In this document: positions 42,470 through 51,324 of the stretch, in pieces
How the letters are laid out: each line of letters starts with the position of its first letter
Position numbering within the stretch: position 1 is the stretch's first letter
Source: an uncultured Collinsella sp.
Lineage (GTDB): Bacteria; Actinomycetota; Coriobacteriia; Coriobacteriales; Coriobacteriaceae
NCBI GenBank assembly: GCA_958445895.1
Contig: CAUCTV010000003.1
Span: 1 to 64,000 of the forward strand
DNA: 64,000 nucleotides
Direction of reading: 5' to 3'
Notes under the pieces: generated by a model
Database searches by the model: none
What the model was told of the DNA's origin: nothing
Seen by the model: the letters and a program-made list of their open reading frames with translations, nothing else
Made by a program: the position numbers and the translations under genes

Positions 42470-42590
42470 GGTCTTCTCCAATGTTCAAAAGGGGACCCAC
42501 CACATGGCGAGCCCCCTTTTCGCGTTTCGCTTATTGTTTTGCATCGGCTGTCCAAGGCCTCATAGCCAGACCGCCGTACGCTTTCTTAAG

Positions 42591-43454
42591 CTATTCGACG
42601 ATTGGTGCTCCGTGGCCCCAAGAACCTTCCATGCCGCACACGGTCGAGGCAAACCCGGCAGCAAAGTCGAGCGCGCGCTCGATGGCCTCGGCGCCACCCT
42701 CACCACGCTTGGCGGAATCGAGATAGCACATCAAAAACGAGGTGAGGAACGAGTCGCCCGCCCCCATGGTATCCTTCATGTCCGTTACCGGTTTAGCCAG
42801 CTGGCGGTAATAACGCTCGCCGTCGTAAGCGATGCAGCCCTCGGCGCCCGCCGTAGCCGACACAAAACGCGGACCCAGACCCTTCACCCATGCCAGACGC
42901 TCGCGAATCTCGTCCTCACTCGCGGCATCCGCCGCACTAAAGAAAGCAAAATCGACATAGGGCGCAATCTGCTCGTAGTACTCGTCGGTGGAGTCGTCCG
43001 AAAAGTCAAAAGAGACCGTGACGCCCGCAGCCTTCAACTTGGGCAGCTCGCGCTCGGTGAAGCAATAGTTGCCCGAATGAACCACATCGAACTGCTTCAT
43101 GTACGAAAGGTCAAAGCGATCGAGAACATAGCGCGCATCGCCACGGATACCGCCCTCGTTGGAGCCGAGGAAGACACGGTCACCGTCAACGACGGTCACG
43201 CGAGCCGCTCCGTTCTCGCCAATCATCTGCTCGCACTTGTCAAGCTCGATACCCTCATCCTCGAGGCTTGCAATGACATGCTCGGCAGCGGCGTCATTGC
43301 CAAAAATGCCCATGTATGCAGAGCGTGCGGCACCGCATTTCTTGGCATAAACGGCGAAGTTCACCGCATTGCCGCCGGGATACATGGTGTGGATATGCTC
43401 GTAGCGATCGACGACGTTGTCGCCAAATCCGAGCGCGTTAACGTTAAATGCCAT
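42591..43454 (-). CDS. frlD: fructoselysine 6-kinase FrlD-like
   Basis: 287 residues, PfkB family. The order GFGDNVVDRYEHIHTMYPGGNAVNFAVYAKKCG (extent residues 9-42), DFSDDSTDEYYEQIAPYVDFAFFSA (about 150-175) and MKDTMGAGDSFLTSF with the Asp base matches FrlD, including the C-terminal aromatic Gly-Ser-Trp end (EGSWGHG). It phosphorylates fructoselysine at O6. The gene is followed immediately by FrlB (15 bases upstream in transcription order). ATG start at 43454 with AGAAGGGGCAAAGGCC. Confidence 0.85.
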   Translation of the reverse strand: MAFNVNALGFGDNVVDRYEHIHTMYPGGNAVNFAVYAKKCGAARSAYMGIFGNDAAAEHVIASLEDEGIELDKCEQMIGENGAARVTVVDGDRVFLGSNEGGIRGDARYVLDRFDLSYMKQFDVVHSGNYCFTERELPKLKAAGVTVSFDFSDDSTDEYYEQIAPYVDFAFFSAADAASEDEIRERLAWVKGLGPRFVSATAGAEGCIAYDGERYYRQLAKPVTDMKDTMGAGDSFLTSFLMCYLDSAKRGEGGAEAIERALDFAAGFASTVCGMEGSWGHGAPIVE

Positions 43455-43468
43455 GGCCTTTGCCCCTT

Positions 43469-44437
43469 CTAGTACTCGACAACACCCATATAGCGACGGA
43501 AATCGGGATCGTGATCAAACACCTTGCCGCGTGCAGCACGCAGCTCGCAGTTCATGGCGTAGAACAGCACCGGGTCCAGATAGGCACGGACGCTCGCCGG
43601 CACGGCTTCCATACCGTACTCCTTGGCATCGAGCACCATCAGCGTATCGGTATGCGTCTTAAGGAACGCAAGGGCGCGCTCGTCCATAGCACGGCACTCG
43701 CTGGAGCCCATCTGCAGGAAGTAAAAAACGCCATCCTGAGTAGCCTCGAAGGGGCCGTGGAAGTACTCGGCAGAGTGGATGTAGCTGCAGTGCTGCCACT
43801 GCATCTCCATAAGAGAGCAGATAGCGAAACCGTAGGTCTGGCTAAAGTTGGGACCGCTGCCCAGAATGTAGAAGAACTCGTGCTCCTGGCAAAGCTTGGC
43901 AAAACGATCACCTAGCTCGGCATTTACCTTCTCACGTGCCGGGGGAAGAATCTTATCCATCTCGGCGATACCGGCATACATATCGGCAAGATCGGCGTAG
44001 CCCTCCTGCTGATCGAGCAGCTCGGCCGCAAGCGACAGCGAAATGCCAGCGGGGACCTCGGCCTGCGGCACGCCCTCGCCCCACGGGTAGACCCACGTGG
44101 TCCACTTGCCGGAGTCAATCTTGGATCCAGCGTTGTCGGTCTGGGCGATCACCGTAGCGCCGGCAGCAAGGGCAATCTCGCAGCCCTCGACGACCTCGGG
44201 GGTGTTGCCACTGTGGCTGCAAGCAATGACCAGGGATTTCTCGCCCAAGCGGCGCGGGCGCATGATATCAAACTCGCGAGCCGTATAGATATACGAAGTG
44301 AAGGTGGTTGCCTCGCGCTGCAGAAGCTCATGAGCCGGGATCAAATCGATCATGGAGCCACCGCAAGCAATCCAGTAGACGCTGTCGAACTTGCCCTTCT
44401 CGGCAATTGCCTCTTTGATCAGATCGTGTGCGTTCAT
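43469..44437 (-). CDS. frlB: fructoselysine-6-phosphate deglycase FrlB-like (SIS domain)
   Basis: 322 residues, two SIS domains. VYWIACGGSMIDLIPAHEL, IACSHSGNTPEVVEGCEIAL, LGSGPNFSQTYGF, a catalytic-type YIHSAEYFHGPFEATQ, and the C-terminal end RRYMGVVEY, which is the near-invariant FrlB tail. It cleaves fructoselysine 6-phosphate to glucose 6-phosphate and lysine. Start ATG 44437 behind AAGAAAGGAACTGGAT; an upstream in-frame ATG at 44470 is not used. The glucosamine-6-phosphate synthase-like domain family fits equally by fold but not by tail. Confidence 0.85.
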   Translation of the reverse strand: MNAHDLIKEAIAEKGKFDSVYWIACGGSMIDLIPAHELLQREATTFTSYIYTAREFDIMRPRRLGEKSLVIACSHSGNTPEVVEGCEIALAAGATVIAQTDNAGSKIDSGKWTTWVYPWGEGVPQAEVPAGISLSLAAELLDQQEGYADLADMYAGIAEMDKILPPAREKVNAELGDRFAKLCQEHEFFYILGSGPNFSQTYGFAICSLMEMQWQHCSYIHSAEYFHGPFEATQDGVFYFLQMGSSECRAMDERALAFLKTHTDTLMVLDAKEYGMEAVPASVRAYLDPVLFYAMNCELRAARGKVFDHDPDFRRYMGVVEY

Positions 44438-44499
44438 ATCCAGTTCCTTTCTTGTTTGGTCCGCAATCAATGACGTTGGCTGCGTGGCCGATAGTTGTT

Positions 44500-45351
44500 T
44501 TAGTCAATCAGATATTTCTCGAATGCGGCCATGTTCTTGGCATCTGCCGCCGCCGGGTCATCGTAGTAACGCCCGTCCGTGATTTCCTGGCCCAGCATGC
44601 CATCGAAACCATGGGCATTAAGCGTGGCGACGAAGGCGTCCATATCGTGCTTGCCATCGCCCCACACCAGATGGCCATACGGGTCACCGTCGATAAAGTG
44701 CATCTCGTGAATTGCCCCATCACCAAAGGCGGCAAACCAGTCCTCGAGCGTCTCGCCCGCAACGCCCATCGCGGTTGTATCAACCATGGGCTGTAAGTAC
44801 GGGCTCGCGACCTCGTCAATCATGCGCTTCGCATCGGAAACCGTCGTTACAAGGTTGCTCTCCTCGGGACGCAGGCTTTCCATCGTAAGCACCAGACCGT
44901 GCTCACCGGCATACTCCGCCAGAATGGACAAGTGCTCGCGGCTGCGCTTCCAGGCTTCCTCGCGGTCCTCGTCCCAGTCGCCCCAGCCCGAGTTGACGGA
45001 CATACGGTCGCACCCAAGTACCTCGGCAAGCTCAATGCCGTGCTTAAAGTACGCCAGGCTGCGCTGTTCATGCAGCGGTTTGCGTGCGCAGTACTGCCAA
45101 GGATAGACAACATTCTCGGGGCACAGAGTACGATACCTAAGCCCACGGTCTGCAGCCTTTTTCGCCAGGACCTCAGCCTCAAAGTAGCCCGTGTGGTCGA
45201 GCGTCACATGCGGCTCCGCACACCACAGCTCAATGGACTCAAAGCCCAAACGCTGCTGCACATCAAGGAAGTAATCGAGCGACCACATGATGTAGTGGAT
45301 ATTCATGCCCGCAATCTGTTCGCGGCGCAGCGTCGGTTTGGATTCAGACAT
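44500..45351 (-). CDS. frlC: sugar-phosphate isomerase/epimerase, FrlC-like
   Basis: 283 residues, xylose isomerase-like TIM barrel. SLDYFLDVQQRLGFESIELWCAEPH (extent about 24-48), MSVNSGWGDWDED, LTMESLRPEESNLV, PMVDTTAMG, MHFIDGDPYGHL and the final LGQEITDGRYYDDP give the metal Glu, Asp, His and Glu ligands. FrlC interconverts psicoselysine and fructoselysine. Start ATG 45351 with GAGGCATAAG. Two bases separate it from the YtcJ-like amidohydrolase. Confidence 0.8.
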   Translation of the reverse strand: MSESKPTLRREQIAGMNIHYIMWSLDYFLDVQQRLGFESIELWCAEPHVTLDHTGYFEAEVLAKKAADRGLRYRTLCPENVVYPWQYCARKPLHEQRSLAYFKHGIELAEVLGCDRMSVNSGWGDWDEDREEAWKRSREHLSILAEYAGEHGLVLTMESLRPEESNLVTTVSDAKRMIDEVASPYLQPMVDTTAMGVAGETLEDWFAAFGDGAIHEMHFIDGDPYGHLVWGDGKHDMDAFVATLNAHGFDGMLGQEITDGRYYDDPAAADAKNMAAFEKYLID

Positions 45352-45352
45352 C

Positions 45353-46936
45353 TTATGCCTCCTTATTTCGATCGAACACGATTTGTCCGTCCGACATCGT
45401 CATATCAACCGAAAGATCGCGTGCGTCGCGATAATCGAGGTCGAACACATCCCGATCGAGCACGCAGATATCGGCAAGCTTGCCGACCTCAAGCGTACCC
45501 AGTTCGTCTTCGCGCATCAGATCGTACGCGCCCCCGGCAGTCCAAGCACGCAAGAGCTCGACAAGCGTCAGCGCGTTGGCCTCATTCACGGGCAGTCCAT
45601 CGTCGAAGTATCCACCGCACGCGCTGTAGATTGACTCGCCCAGGCTCGGAATCAGCAGTGGCAAATCCGTACCACAGCACACCGTGCATCCGGAATCTTC
45701 CATGCCGCGGCGATTCCAGCTGTGCAAAAGTCGCGTCTCGCCAATTTGTCGACGCATCATCGACAGGCAATCCTCGCGCCGGTCCAGCGTCAGAATCTGC
45801 GGATAGACCTCGCAAATTCCACCTAACTTGCCAAACTCGACAAGATCGGTCGGGTCAGAGTTCTCGAGATCGGTAATCGCATGGCGGCGAAGCAACCGTC
45901 CATGCTCGTCTCGAGGCAGCGAGGCATAGAGTGCCACGGTGCGACGAACGGCGCCATCGCCCTGGCAATGCAAAGAATATCGGAAGCCGTCAGCATCAAT
46001 TGCGCGCAGCTCGTTCTCAATCAGATCCCACTCGGGCTCCTCGACAACCGTCTTGCCGGCAGCCCCCGCATCGGCCGTGTCCTCATAGGGGTCAATCATC
46101 TCGGCAAGCCCCGCCCATACGCCGCGATCGGTCATACGGTTGAAGCCAGAAAAACGAACGAACGGTCCCCGGAAGCGCTCTCGTGCCTCGCGAGCATACG
46201 ACAGATTTGCACCGGCACCCACCGGCTGCGACATCATAGAGACGCGAACCGTCAGCTCGCCAGATTCTTCACGGCGAGCCATTTCGTCGGCAAAACCGTA
46301 GTAGTCATCAAACGCCATCTCCTTGATGGCGGTAACGCCGCGCTCGTTAAGCATGCTCATGTAGTCCGAATACCCCGCACGTACCTCGGGCAGCGCGAGG
46401 AAATCGCTCATCATGCGCCAGATCTTCTCGGCATAGCACGCCTGGGGCGTGAAGCCGTATCGCGCACTGGCGGCAGCATTGAGAACGCAGGTCTCCGCAC
46501 CCGGTGTAAAGCAGACGACAGGGATATCGCCAAAACAATCGTCAAACACAGCCGCCGTATTTGCGTTCTCGGCATCCGATGCCAACGTTTCGGGCAGGTT
46601 GCGGCCAAAAGCCGCCGCGCAATCCGGATGATCTTCTTTCCATGCACGCAAGAGCGACACGGCCTCTTTGGCATCGGCGATGCCGGACAGATCAGACCCC
46701 AACGTCCGCAGCGCCCAGCCTGTATAGAAGGTATGTACATCGATCAGGCCAGGCATGACGGTGCGGTCGCCCAGGTCAACTACCTCGTCCGCCTGGGTCA
46801 AATACGAAGCTGCCTCACACTTGGTGCCAACCGCCTCAATTCGATTGTCACGGACCGCTACGAAACCTTCAAACGGCAGGTCCCCCGTACCGGTAAAGAC
46901 GCTCTTAGACGTCAGGACCGTCAAACGATCAGACAT
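45353..46936 (-). CDS. YtcJ-like amidohydrolase
   Basis: 527 residues of the amidohydrolase-3/YtcJ group. Beta-sandwich start LTSKSVFTGTGDLPFEGFVAV, PGLIDVHTFYTGW (an Asp-Val-His metal site with the second His replaced by Phe-Tyr), RYSLHCQGDGAVRRTV and the C-terminal VCCGTDLPLLIP. In this operon it may hydrolyse an N-acylated or otherwise blocked Amadori compound before entry to FrlC/FrlD/FrlB. That is inference. Start ATG 46936 behind GTAGGTGG. The altered first metal motif deserves attention. Confidence 0.75.
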   Translation of the reverse strand: MSDRLTVLTSKSVFTGTGDLPFEGFVAVRDNRIEAVGTKCEAASYLTQADEVVDLGDRTVMPGLIDVHTFYTGWALRTLGSDLSGIADAKEAVSLLRAWKEDHPDCAAAFGRNLPETLASDAENANTAAVFDDCFGDIPVVCFTPGAETCVLNAAASARYGFTPQACYAEKIWRMMSDFLALPEVRAGYSDYMSMLNERGVTAIKEMAFDDYYGFADEMARREESGELTVRVSMMSQPVGAGANLSYAREARERFRGPFVRFSGFNRMTDRGVWAGLAEMIDPYEDTADAGAAGKTVVEEPEWDLIENELRAIDADGFRYSLHCQGDGAVRRTVALYASLPRDEHGRLLRRHAITDLENSDPTDLVEFGKLGGICEVYPQILTLDRREDCLSMMRRQIGETRLLHSWNRRGMEDSGCTVCCGTDLPLLIPSLGESIYSACGGYFDDGLPVNEANALTLVELLRAWTAGGAYDLMREDELGTLEVGKLADICVLDRDVFDLDYRDARDLSVDMTMSDGQIVFDRNKEA

Positions 46937-46945
46937 CACAACCAC

Positions 46946-48409
46946 CTACGCCGGAAGCATGCCAGAAATTGCAGTTACGATCAGGCCAAAGACGACCATG
47001 AAGATGAAGAACTTCCAAATGGTCTTCCACCATTGGCCAAACGAAATCTTAGCCACGCCAAGGCCGGCAACCGTCATGCCCGCCACGGGACTGATGGTGT
47101 TGATGGTCTGGTTGGCAAACTGGAGCGCGGTAACGGCCGCCTCGGGATTGAGGCCCATGAGCTCGGTCAGGGGGCCCATAACGGGCATGGTGAGTGCCGC
47201 CAGGCCAGAACTCGAGGGAACCAGCAAAGAGAGCAGGCCAAGGACGATATACATAAACGTGGTGTAGACGGCGGCGGGTGCACCGGCGAGCGCAGTAGCG
47301 AGCGCCTGGAGGATGGTGTCGATGATCATGCCGCCCTCGGCGATGACCAGAATACCGCGAGCGATACCGATAACGATGGCGGCGTACGCAAAGTCGGCGA
47401 GACCTTTAACGAACTCCTCAGCAATCGTCTGCTGGTCAAGACCGCCCAGGATACCGGCAAGCAAGCCCATGCCAAGGAACACGGCGGAAATCTCATTCAT
47501 GTACCAACCCTGGGTAACAAGACCCCAGACGATAATGCCCATACCGCAAGCAAAATCGATAAGCACGAGCTTCTGACGGGTAGTGAACTCTTCCTCGATG
47601 GAGGCATCGGTCACGGAAAACTCGATACGCTTGAGCTTATCGTCCTCGTACGTAATGGACGACTCGGGGTTTTTCTTGACGCGCATGGCGTAGCGCATGG
47701 CCCATGCGATACCGACGGCAGTGAAGATGACCCAAGAAACGGCGCGCAGCCACAGTTGCGGATTGCCCTCGATGCCAATGATGCCCTGGGCGATCAAAAC
47801 ATTAAACGGATCGATGGTCGAAGCGCAATATCCCAGGTTAGGACCAAGGAAGCAGATGATGAATGCCGTCATCGAGTCATAACCGATACCCATCATGATG
47901 GGAATGAAGATGGCATAGAACGGCAGGGCTTCCTCAGACATACCAAACGTGGTGCCGCAAATGGACAGCAACGTCATCGTGATGGGAATGATGAGGATGT
48001 CCTTGTTCTTGAGCTTTTTAATCACACGGCTCATGCCGGCATTCAAAGCGTTGGTCTTGGTGATGATTGCGAACGACCCGCCAATCAATAAGACGAACGC
48101 AACGACGTCGGCAGCCTCCTGGATGCCCTTAGTGGGCGCTTGCAGGACCGCGAAGATATCCTGCCCCAAATTGATGGTCTCGCCGGTCTCGGAATCGGTG
48201 TAGTTCTTATCGACCTGTTCATAGGTTCCAGCAACGGCGACTTCACGCTCGCCCGCCGCTGTCGAAATCGTCTTGCGCTGATACTGACCAGAGGGAACGA
48301 TCCAAGTCAAGACCGCAAAGACAACGATCAGCAAGAACATGATCGTATAGACATGCGGTAATTTGAACTTAAAACGTCTGTTTGTCTTCTTCGCCTTCGT
48401 ATCTGACAT
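46946..48409 (-). CDS. YfcC-family carboxylate/amino-acid carrier
   Basis: 487 residues, about 12 transmembrane segments, of the YfcC / C4-dicarboxylate anaerobic (DcuC-like) carrier group: ILTWIVPSGQYQR-type opening, VAFVLLIGGSFAII, ICGTTFGMSEEALPFYAI, GPNLGYCASTIDPFNV and SLLVPSSSGLAALTMPVMGP. It is the first gene of the catabolic operon and the obvious uptake system, in place of the FrlA permease known in enterics. Start ATG 48409 behind TTTGGAGG. Confidence 0.82.
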   Translation of the reverse strand: MSDTKAKKTNRRFKFKLPHVYTIMFLLIVVFAVLTWIVPSGQYQRKTISTAAGEREVAVAGTYEQVDKNYTDSETGETINLGQDIFAVLQAPTKGIQEAADVVAFVLLIGGSFAIITKTNALNAGMSRVIKKLKNKDILIIPITMTLLSICGTTFGMSEEALPFYAIFIPIMMGIGYDSMTAFIICFLGPNLGYCASTIDPFNVLIAQGIIGIEGNPQLWLRAVSWVIFTAVGIAWAMRYAMRVKKNPESSITYEDDKLKRIEFSVTDASIEEEFTTRQKLVLIDFACGMGIIVWGLVTQGWYMNEISAVFLGMGLLAGILGGLDQQTIAEEFVKGLADFAYAAIVIGIARGILVIAEGGMIIDTILQALATALAGAPAAVYTTFMYIVLGLLSLLVPSSSGLAALTMPVMGPLTELMGLNPEAAVTALQFANQTINTISPVAGMTVAGLGVAKISFGQWWKTIWKFFIFMVVFGLIVTAISGMLPA

Positions 48410-48451
48410 AGATACCTCCAAAGAACTCGAGACTGCATCGCATCTCGCTTC

Positions 48452-48490
48452 AACGTTTGCACAAGGCAAACGTTCTATAACGTTCTATAG
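48452..48490. promoter_or_regulatory. GntR-type operator upstream of the catabolic operon
   Basis: AACGTTTG-CACAAGG-CAAACGTT (48452-48474) is a perfect 8-bp dyad. It is followed by TCTATAACGTTCTATAGG, giving a repeated ACGTTCTATA. It stands 43 bases upstream of the transporter start and about 150 bases from the regulator gene's 3' end. The likely binder is the GntR/UTRA protein at 48628-49371. Confidence 0.6.
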
Positions 48491-48584
48491 GTTACCAGCA
48501 GCTTTTCTCGTCATCAAGATAATTTCAAACTGATTGCCGCAACGCGGTTGAACGGTTGCGTTTGCGCCGTGAACGGTATGGAAA

Positions 48585-48610
48585 CGCCCGGTGAGATGAT
48601 CCACCGGGCG
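48585..48610 (-). terminator. terminator of the GntR regulator gene
   Basis: CGCCCGGTG / CACCGGGCG stem with an 8-base loop, followed by TTTCC. Confidence 0.65.
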
Positions 48611-48627
48611 CTTTCATACGCAATGTC

Positions 48628-49371
48628 CTAGATGTCAAAAACGTAGCGAGACCCAACGATCCGCTGACGACCGATGATAAACGGCCGCCGCTGCTCATCG
48701 AAAAAGAAGGCTTCCATATAAAACAAGGGTTCGCCAACGGGAACTGCCAACAACCGAGCGACCTCGGGCGACGCACACGCGATCTCAAGCGTGCATGGGT
48801 CGGTAAACGCGGGCGTGCGGCCCGTCCGGTTGCGCACGAACTCAAAAATGGATTGGTTAGATAGAGGTGCCGTTGATAGATAGGCGTTGTCCTCGTAAAC
48901 ATATATGTTGTTCTCGAGCATGACAGGGACGCCATCGGCAGTACGCACGCGCTCAACGCAGATCAAGTCAGTTCCAACGGCAACACCAAAGAACTGTGCC
49001 TCGGTGGAATCCGCCGGCAGTATCTTTCTCGAAATGACACGCGCCCCCGGTTCCATTCCGTTAACGCGGCATGCGTCCGAAAAACTCTGGACGTCATCCT
49101 TCTGGCGAATCTTGCGCTTGAGCTTGGGGGCATTGACAAACGTGCCTTTCCCCTGTCGCTTCGTTAGATAGCCCTGTTGGACGAGCTCCTCAATAGCGCG
49201 TCGCACGGTAACGCGGCCAACTTTATAGCTCTCAGCCAATTCGAATTCGTTGGGTATCCGCGCACCTGCCTTGTATGCACCGGAGTTGATTTCGTTTTTG
49301 ATGATATCGATAACCTGTTGGTACAGCGGTATCGCTGCTTTACCGTCAGTTAGCCCTTCAGTCGGTGGCAT
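48628..49371 (-). CDS. GntR/HutC (UTRA) transcriptional regulator, FrlR-like
   Basis: 247 residues. Winged-helix of the GntR family (about 14-78: PLYQQVIDIIKNEINSG, then IPNEFELAESYKVGRVTVRRAIEELVQQG) followed by a UTRA effector domain (about 95-240: VERVRTADGVPVMLENNIY, EPLFYMEAFFFDE). UTRA regulators sense sugar phosphates; in the fructoselysine system the analogous FrlR senses an operon intermediate. Start ATG 49371 with GGAGAGGGTAT. It is transcribed in the same direction as the operon but ends at its own terminator. Confidence 0.85.
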   Translation of the reverse strand: MPPTEGLTDGKAAIPLYQQVIDIIKNEINSGAYKAGARIPNEFELAESYKVGRVTVRRAIEELVQQGYLTKRQGKGTFVNAPKLKRKIRQKDDVQSFSDACRVNGMEPGARVISRKILPADSTEAQFFGVAVGTDLICVERVRTADGVPVMLENNIYVYEDNAYLSTAPLSNQSIFEFVRNRTGRTPAFTDPCTLEIACASPEVARLLAVPVGEPLFYMEAFFFDEQRRPFIIGRQRIVGSRYVFDI

Positions 49372-49521
49372 ATACCCTCTCCAAGCACAATTAAGTCTAA
49401 AACGGGCTTAAGGGCATTCAACAAGTCCTTAAGCCCGCATTAGCTTAAAGTATGCTAGGTGTCGCACCAAAATGTCGGCTATTTACTCATCAGACCCGAA
49501 AAACGCGCAACTACCGCGCTC

Positions 49522-50181
49522 CTAAGAAAGCGTGAGCAGCTCCGGCAGCTGGTCGATGATCTTGTCCGCGGCATCCTGGCTAAAGCCAAAGCGCTCCTCG
49601 CGCTTGGCAATGACCGTCAGGCCGGCACGCTTACCGGCAGTGATGCCAGGCACCGAATCCTCAACGCAGCAGCAACGGACCGCAGGCAGCCCCAACAGGT
49701 CCAGCGCATGCAGGTAGATGTCGGGCTCGGGCTTGCTCTCCTTAAACTGCTCTCCGCTCACCACATACTCAAAGGCATCCGACAGCCCGCATGCATTGAG
49801 TACTTCCTCGATGCTATCCATGGGAGACGAGCTGGCAAGCGCCACGCGAACGCCGCGGCGCGGCAGCTCGCGAATCGTATCCACAGCGCCCGGGTTAATC
49901 AAAGCCTGGTAGTCACGCGGACGCTTATGCGCCCACTCGTCCCAACGGGCCAATGCTTCCTCGCCAGTGAAGTGCCCTTTACCGGCGCGCTCAAACCAAT
50001 CGACCAGCATATGCAGGAAGAACTGATGTGAGGTACCAACCTGCCCGTTCAACTCCTCTTGGGTCAGATTCAACCCAAGCTCCTTGGCAAACGCGGCAGT
50101 CTCGCCCAGGTAGTAATACTCGGTATCGACAATGACGCCGTCCATGTCAAAGATAACGGCGTCGAACGGAAATGCGGACAC
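49522..50181 (-). CDS. HAD-superfamily hydrolase (phosphoglycolate/beta-phosphoglucomutase-like)
   Basis: 219 residues. Motif I AVIFDMDGVIVDTE, motif II VALASSSPM, motif III region SKPEPDIYL with motif IV CCVEDSVPGITAGKRAG, the subclass I cap pattern. The start is a GTG at 50181 behind TAGGGAGGGTGCC; an upstream in-frame ATG at 50229 has no site. Cytosolic sugar-phosphate phosphatase or mutase. Confidence 0.8.
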   Translation of the reverse strand: MSAFPFDAVIFDMDGVIVDTEYYYLGETAAFAKELGLNLTQEELNGQVGTSHQFFLHMLVDWFERAGKGHFTGEEALARWDEWAHKRPRDYQALINPGAVDTIRELPRRGVRVALASSSPMDSIEEVLNACGLSDAFEYVVSGEQFKESKPEPDIYLHALDLLGLPAVRCCCVEDSVPGITAGKRAGLTVIAKREERFGFSQDAADKIIDQLPELLTLS

Positions 50182-50245
50182 GGCACCCTCCCTAACAAAA
50201 GGACGCCCGCGAACAGGCGCCCGAGCCATGCATTAATCGGCGATT

Positions 50246-51088
50246 CTAACCCAGCAGCTTATCCAGCGCCACCGCAATGCCATCTTCGTTGTTATCGGCG
50301 GTCACCATCTGGGCTACAGCCTTAACCTCATCGACGGCGTTGCCCATGGCAACACCGGTGCCGGCCCACTCAATCATGGACTTGTCGTTCTGGCCGTCGC
50401 CAAACGAGACGACCTCGCTGGCATCGATACCGAGCTTGGGCAGGGCACCCTCGAGCGCACGGGCTTTGTCGATACCGGGCGCCGTGTACTCAAAGTACCA
50501 GTCGGCCGTAAACATGCCCGAAAGCGTCTGGGTAAAGGGCGCATACATCTCCTCGTAATGCGCCTGCAGGTAGGTCGGATCACCCGCCGTCAGCAGCTTG
50601 TCCACGGGATAAGTGTCCACGACCTCATGCAAGCTCTCGACCTCGCGAATCTTAAGATCGCACGCATCGCGCTCGTATTTGACGATGTTTTTCTGCGAAC
50701 CGTCCGGCAGCGTAATCATGCAGCGGTACGAGTCCTCGACGTGCAAATCGCGACCGAGCGAAATCATAGGGATCACGTCATAGTTTTGCAGATGATCAAT
50801 CAGACGGTGCAGTTCGTCAGCCGGCATGGCCTGGTCAAAAAGGACCTCATCGGTCTGAGCGTCGACCACGTGCGCGCCATTAAAGGCAACTAGCAGACCG
50901 TCATGGTTTTGAAGGTCGAGCTCCTGCGCCAAGGCGTGCAACCCCCATGCGGGACGGCCCGAAGCCAAGATGAGCTTAATGCCCGACTCCTGCGCCGCGA
51001 GCAGCTTCTCGCGCGTACGCGGGCCGATGACCTTTTGGTCGTTGGTGAGCGTACCGTCGATATCCATTGCGATGGCTTTGATTGCCAT
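50246..51088 (-). CDS. Cof-type HAD phosphatase
   Basis: 280 residues. Motif I IAMDIDGTLTNDQK, LILASGRPAWGLH (motif II), the C2B cap domain and the C-terminal SFGDGQNDKSMIEWAGTGVAMGNAVDEVK (extent about 225-253). Start ATG 51088 with AGGGAGGCATAT; earlier in-frame ATGs belong to the gap. Expected to dephosphorylate small phosphorylated metabolites such as sugar phosphates or flavin precursors. Confidence 0.85.
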   Translation of the reverse strand: MAIKAIAMDIDGTLTNDQKVIGPRTREKLLAAQESGIKLILASGRPAWGLHALAQELDLQNHDGLLVAFNGAHVVDAQTDEVLFDQAMPADELHRLIDHLQNYDVIPMISLGRDLHVEDSYRCMITLPDGSQKNIVKYERDACDLKIREVESLHEVVDTYPVDKLLTAGDPTYLQAHYEEMYAPFTQTLSGMFTADWYFEYTAPGIDKARALEGALPKLGIDASEVVSFGDGQNDKSMIEWAGTGVAMGNAVDEVKAVAQMVTADNNEDGIAVALDKLLG

Positions 51089-51261
51089 ATATGCCTCCCT
51101 GTCATTGAACAACCTTGTCTGAGCCATCATACAGAACACCCACGGCGGCGCTGTTTGCAACGGGAAAAATGTCATATTGTCCCAAACATGAACGGCGCGC
51201 CTTCGACGATTGCGATGCCCGTCGAGGCGCCTCCCGATACATTCCATCCTATCCAAATAGC

Positions 51262-51295
51262 AAGGGGCCCGTATCCCAACGGATACGGGCCCCTT
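51262..51295 (-). terminator. terminator of pgi
   Basis: Perfect 15-bp stem AAGGGGCCCGTATCC / GGATACGGGCCCCTT. Confidence 0.75.
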
Positions 51296-51324
51296 TCAGC
51301 CATAAGCCAACTCGGCCGTAAAAA

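Noticed and set aside
45881..48091. 736-codon plus-strand frame opposite the YtcJ-like and YfcC genes
   Set aside because: Spans two genes on the other strand; His/Arg/Asp-rich composition without domain features.
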